In this document: one piece after another, positions 9,764 to 12,500 of the stretch | How positions within the stretch are numbered: the stretch's first letter is position 1 | Layout: each line of letters opens with the position of its first letter | NCBI GenBank assembly: GCA_002005505.1 | Contig: KV908480.1 | Span: 121,704 to 134,203, forward strand | Direction: 5' to 3' | Length of the DNA: 12,500 bases | From: Botryococcus braunii | Lineage: Eukaryota; Chlorophyta; Trebouxiophyceae | The notes under the pieces: generated by a model | Told to the model about the DNA's origin: nothing | Database searches by the model: none | Seen by the model: the letters and a program-made list of their open reading frames with translations, nothing else | Translations under genes and position numbers: made by a program

Positions 9764-12089
9764 ATGAGGCCTTTAGAGGCGTCTGTGGCCTGTGTTGCCA
9801 TTACAGTGTGGCTAGCAGTACTCGACCGAGCATGTGGCGAAGATAGGCCCGGAAACATGGCCTTCAAAGGGCCTTCTAGAACCGTAGGCTTAAATCCAAC
9901 TCAAATGGAGAGCTGGAGTAAGACCCTTGATGTCCTTGTGCAAAGTGCGAACGAAGCTGCCATATTGGCGAGAGAGCGGCCCGCACCATCCGCGCCCGGT
10001 CCAGCGGCATTTCGGAACCTGAACTACCTAATACCAAATCAAGAAGCAACTCTTTCTAATTCAGGTAAGGCCGTTCGTCTGTAACAGCTCCTCAGTTACT
10101 CCTGTGATGCACCTAGGCAGTAGGGCGGTTGGAGCCCTGCCACACGATCATTTTCTGCCATGGGTTCCATGTCCAGGGGTAATCCTTTGAATTTGATGGC
10201 AGGAACGTTTGCACGAGCTCCAAGTGGCATTCATCACATTGAAGGAGCACCAGGACCCACTCAAAAGGGCAGTGCTAAAGAAAGCCATAGGTGGGCAGCC
10301 ACACCCATCCTGGACCAGAAGCAAGTGGAAAACTTCAGCGACAAGGAACTGGACGCCCTCTTCAAGAATGGGTCTTCAGAAATTCCTGGGTTTGACCATA
10401 AAAATGAATACCAGTTTTGCAAGGGTCACACCTTGGTCAACGCCTGGAATACGAATGGTGGCGGTATGTACCCAAGCACTTTTCAACCACCTGAGACAAC
10501 TGGTCACTTTCAATGCCTAAGCTCTTTTCAAGACCACCTGAACAAAGCATTGGTGACTGATTGCTTTTAACAGTGCATTCAAGCCTGCAGATTTACTACA
10601 ACTTCAAATATGGCTATGATTAGGGGTTCTGCCTGCAATAGAGGTGCTTTTCCTCTTTCTGTTGGTGAGCACATTTGGGAGCATCGAGGATGCATCCATT
10701 CACCCATTTATGCAAATTCAGGGGTCTAACATTGCAACCTTGATTGCAGGATATCCCGCTGGTGTATGGCCTCAAGGAGAGTTAAACCCTCTCAACAACA
10801 TCTATGGCAAGCAGTGGTAAGCCCCACCCCTTTGGCACATCTTGGTGCCATTATCCGAGTAATGTGAAAGCCAGAAATATTTCTAGACAATTCATCTCCT
10901 TTTGCGGGCATTGCAAGCACCTGGCAGCTATACAGTGTCTCCCAATCAAGCAGCACCTCCGTAAAGGGATTCCGTCATTTAAGCGTCTGGCATATCAAAA
11001 GAGCTACTAGGGGTGATGACAGTGTGGAACTATGTTGGTGCCTTGCCTGGAATCTGGATGTGATGTCCAAGTTGGGCGACTGTTTGGGTAGGGAGACTCA
11101 GTACATAGGATGCCCACCTTTATTCTCAGTCTGCTTCAATTCTGGCAAACAAGTGAGTTTCCTCTGGGTGCAGGTTTGGGAAAATCATGGTGACCAATGA
11201 AACGGTGAGCAGACCATATCCTTCACCATTCATGTATTCATTACACAGATCATGCAACACAAATTTTCTTGAAACTGCTCTGTTCTTGCTGATCTGCATG
11301 TCAGACAAGCAAATCTGGTTTGATGAGCAAATCTTTTCACGAAGCATTGTCTGCAATTGGATGATCGCCATGCAAGTGGTTGGTTTGCCACTGGAATGGA
11401 AAAACACTTTTGTCACCTGGAATACCGTGGCAAACACCAAGCAGTACATAGCAGGGTATGGTCTCTGGGGGATTGTCATGGAATGAAAAGGACAGGACAT
11501 TAACTTCCAATTTAGGTGGACAATGCATGGCAAACTGAGGCCACACACTCCTGGGGTGGCCCACCCTGCGGCAGTGCTAGAAATCTCCAAAACCTACTTC
11601 TGACTGTAAATGGCAAGTGGCAGGTGGAAGTGTGGCAAGCATGTAAAACACGGGTATGGTCTGCTTCAGCAGGCAAGAAAGATACTGTGTGCTTGTTAGA
11701 TAAACAATGTATTAATGATTGAATGAATAAACATTGAAGTATACATACTTGATTATAAAGTAGCAAATATATAGTTAATTATGAAGTAGTAATTAAGTAA
11801 GCAGGGGAATTTAAAGGGAAAGCTTCAAGCACAGGCGTTAAGAGCTTATCCATTTTTTAAGCAGGTGATGGTTCATTGGAGTGACCTTTGAGCTCAATAT
11901 TGGTTTTGGTGTTTGCAGAACTATACCACAGTCTGGAATCTCGTATACAGCAACCACACAATAGCGCTTCACACGCAGGCTTACACAGTGGATAAAAGCC
12001 TGACTGGTGACGGAGAGCCTTCCATGATGATCAACTACAATGTGTCTGAGGACGTTTGGGCTCGCGTTTTCTTGGATGAAGTCCGGCGG
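9764..12089 (+). CDS. Unidentified secreted or endomembrane glycoprotein, 5' part (5 exons, runs off the window)
   Basis: Inferred exons are 9764-10064, 10203-10463, 10750-10816, 11174-11204 and 11919-12089. All introns begin GT and end AG, with phases 1, 1, 2, 0 and a last donor GTAATT at 12090. Together they encode 277 residues and remain open. Residues 1-25 look like a signal peptide (hydrophobic VACVAITVWLAVL at 8-20, likely cleavage near ACG, 23-25). Six sequons (N144, N156, N218, N221, N232, N261) favour entry to the secretory pathway. Residues 26-100 are low in conserved motifs. The part from about 142 onward looks like a folded domain: SDKELDALFKNG (146-157), PAGVWPQGELNPLNNIYGKQ (190-209), FGKIMVTNET (211-220), GEPSMMINYN (252-261), WARVFLDEVRR (267-277). 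This resembles, from memory, an uncharacterised family with a G-x-W...PL..I..GK...IIIDY...RDEIR pattern; I cannot name it or give a function. In-frame TAA at 9725 supports the start. If the last donor is not used, the frame would end at 12248. Confidence 0.75.
11715..11815. other. AT-rich island in intron 4 of the second gene
   Basis: About 100 bp of strongly AT-rich sequence lies in the fourth intron (11205-11918), with repeated GAAGTA/AAGTAG words and ATTAATGATTGAATGAATAAA. The rest of that intron shows nothing assignable; its open frames on both strands (11126-11766) lack recognisable motifs. Confidence 0.5.
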
Positions 12090-12372
12090 GTAATTCTCTT
12101 GCTTTACAAGGACTTTGTTGTTACACCTCTGTGCAAGGCCAACAATCGTGGCAACATCATGGCATGCACGTGCAGTTGTTTTCTGTTCAGTGTGACTCGT
12201 TCCGGTTATAAGGGCTTCCCCATTGCAACTTTGATGGATTCCTGCTGAATGGGTCATTTGGATCTGTGATTATTATCAGCCAGCATAATGACTGGTGGTG
12301 TCTGCGGGTGTGTCTACCTTCCAAGGCGAGTCTACGCTGGTTTATGCTCATTGTACGCATGTTTGCTTGTGA
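12090..12372. other. Start of intron 5 of the second gene; no other feature
   Basis: If the donor at 12090 is used, this is intron. The reading frame of exon 5 stays open to a TGA at 12246-12248 and would add 52 residues that do not look like a continuation of the domain, with a Cys-rich TCSCF patch. Nothing else is assignable. Confidence 0.45.
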
Positions 12373-12402
12373 ATGTGTGTGCATGTGTGTGTGCGCGCGC
12401 GC

Positions 12403-12479
<77 letters not shown>

Positions 12480-12500
12480 TGCGTGCGTGCGTGTGTATGT
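12373..12500. repeat. Alternating purine-pyrimidine (GT)n with (GC)n core, at window edge
   Basis: Every base from 12373 to the window end alternates purine and pyrimidine, 128 nt in all. It comprises (GT)n blocks, a GC-only core of 13 nt at 12393-12405, and GCGT units near 12475-12490. Such tracts favour Z-DNA. It lies in the presumed fifth intron of the second gene and probably continues beyond the window. Confidence 0.95.

Noticed and set aside
10209..10520. 103-codon plus-strand frame overlapping exon 2 of the second gene
   Set aside because: It is a shadow in another frame. Only the frame read through 10205-10463 joins in phase to exons 1, 3, 4 and 5.
11516..11722. Possible exon after TTTAG at 11515
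   Set aside because: The acceptor-like site is acceptable, but exon 4 joins in phase directly to exon 5 at 11919 and the combined sequence reads as one domain. It remains a minor alternative.

Overview
This window is nuclear DNA from a photosynthetic eukaryote, most likely a green alga (chlorophyte or streptophyte alga). The main reason is a spliced gene for the delta subunit of the chloroplast ATP synthase, with an N-terminal transit-peptide-like leader, which in green plants is nuclear-encoded. GT-AG introns of about 140-730 bp, roughly balanced base composition and very long dinucleotide microsatellites fit a repeat-rich green-lineage genome. The species cannot be named from the sequence alone, and a Chara-like streptophyte is only a guess.

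Layout. Positions 1-4100 hold no gene I can support. This part contains a G/C-rich three-unit minisatellite (about 919-1110), a possible decayed reading frame (1265-1636), a perfect 30-bp palindrome (1920-1949) beside a GTACT-rich stretch, a compound (CT)n(GT)n microsatellite (2652-2930) and a pure purine tract of 321 nt (3545-3865). The ATP synthase delta gene runs 4118-6582 on the plus strand in four exons, all joined by phase-0 introns, giving a complete 240-residue precursor. From 6583 to 9760 there is no confident gene. That stretch carries a perfect (GT)60 tract (8000-8120) and a recent head-to-tail duplication of a 548-bp unit (8281-8828 and 8829-9377). Each copy holds an exon-like open segment with splice-site-like borders and a hairpin.

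From 9764 a second plus-strand gene starts and continues past the right edge. Five exons splice in a consistent phase and encode 277 residues of a signal-peptide-bearing protein with six N-glycosylation sequons. One exon is only 31 nt. I do not recognise a named family; the exon 2-5 part has the pattern of an uncharacterised conserved family. The window ends in a 128-nt alternating purine-pyrimidine tract with a (GC)n core.

The two genes have no evident functional link: one product is plastid-targeted, the other appears to enter the secretory pathway. The least-explained items are the second gene and the duplicated exon-like module upstream of it.
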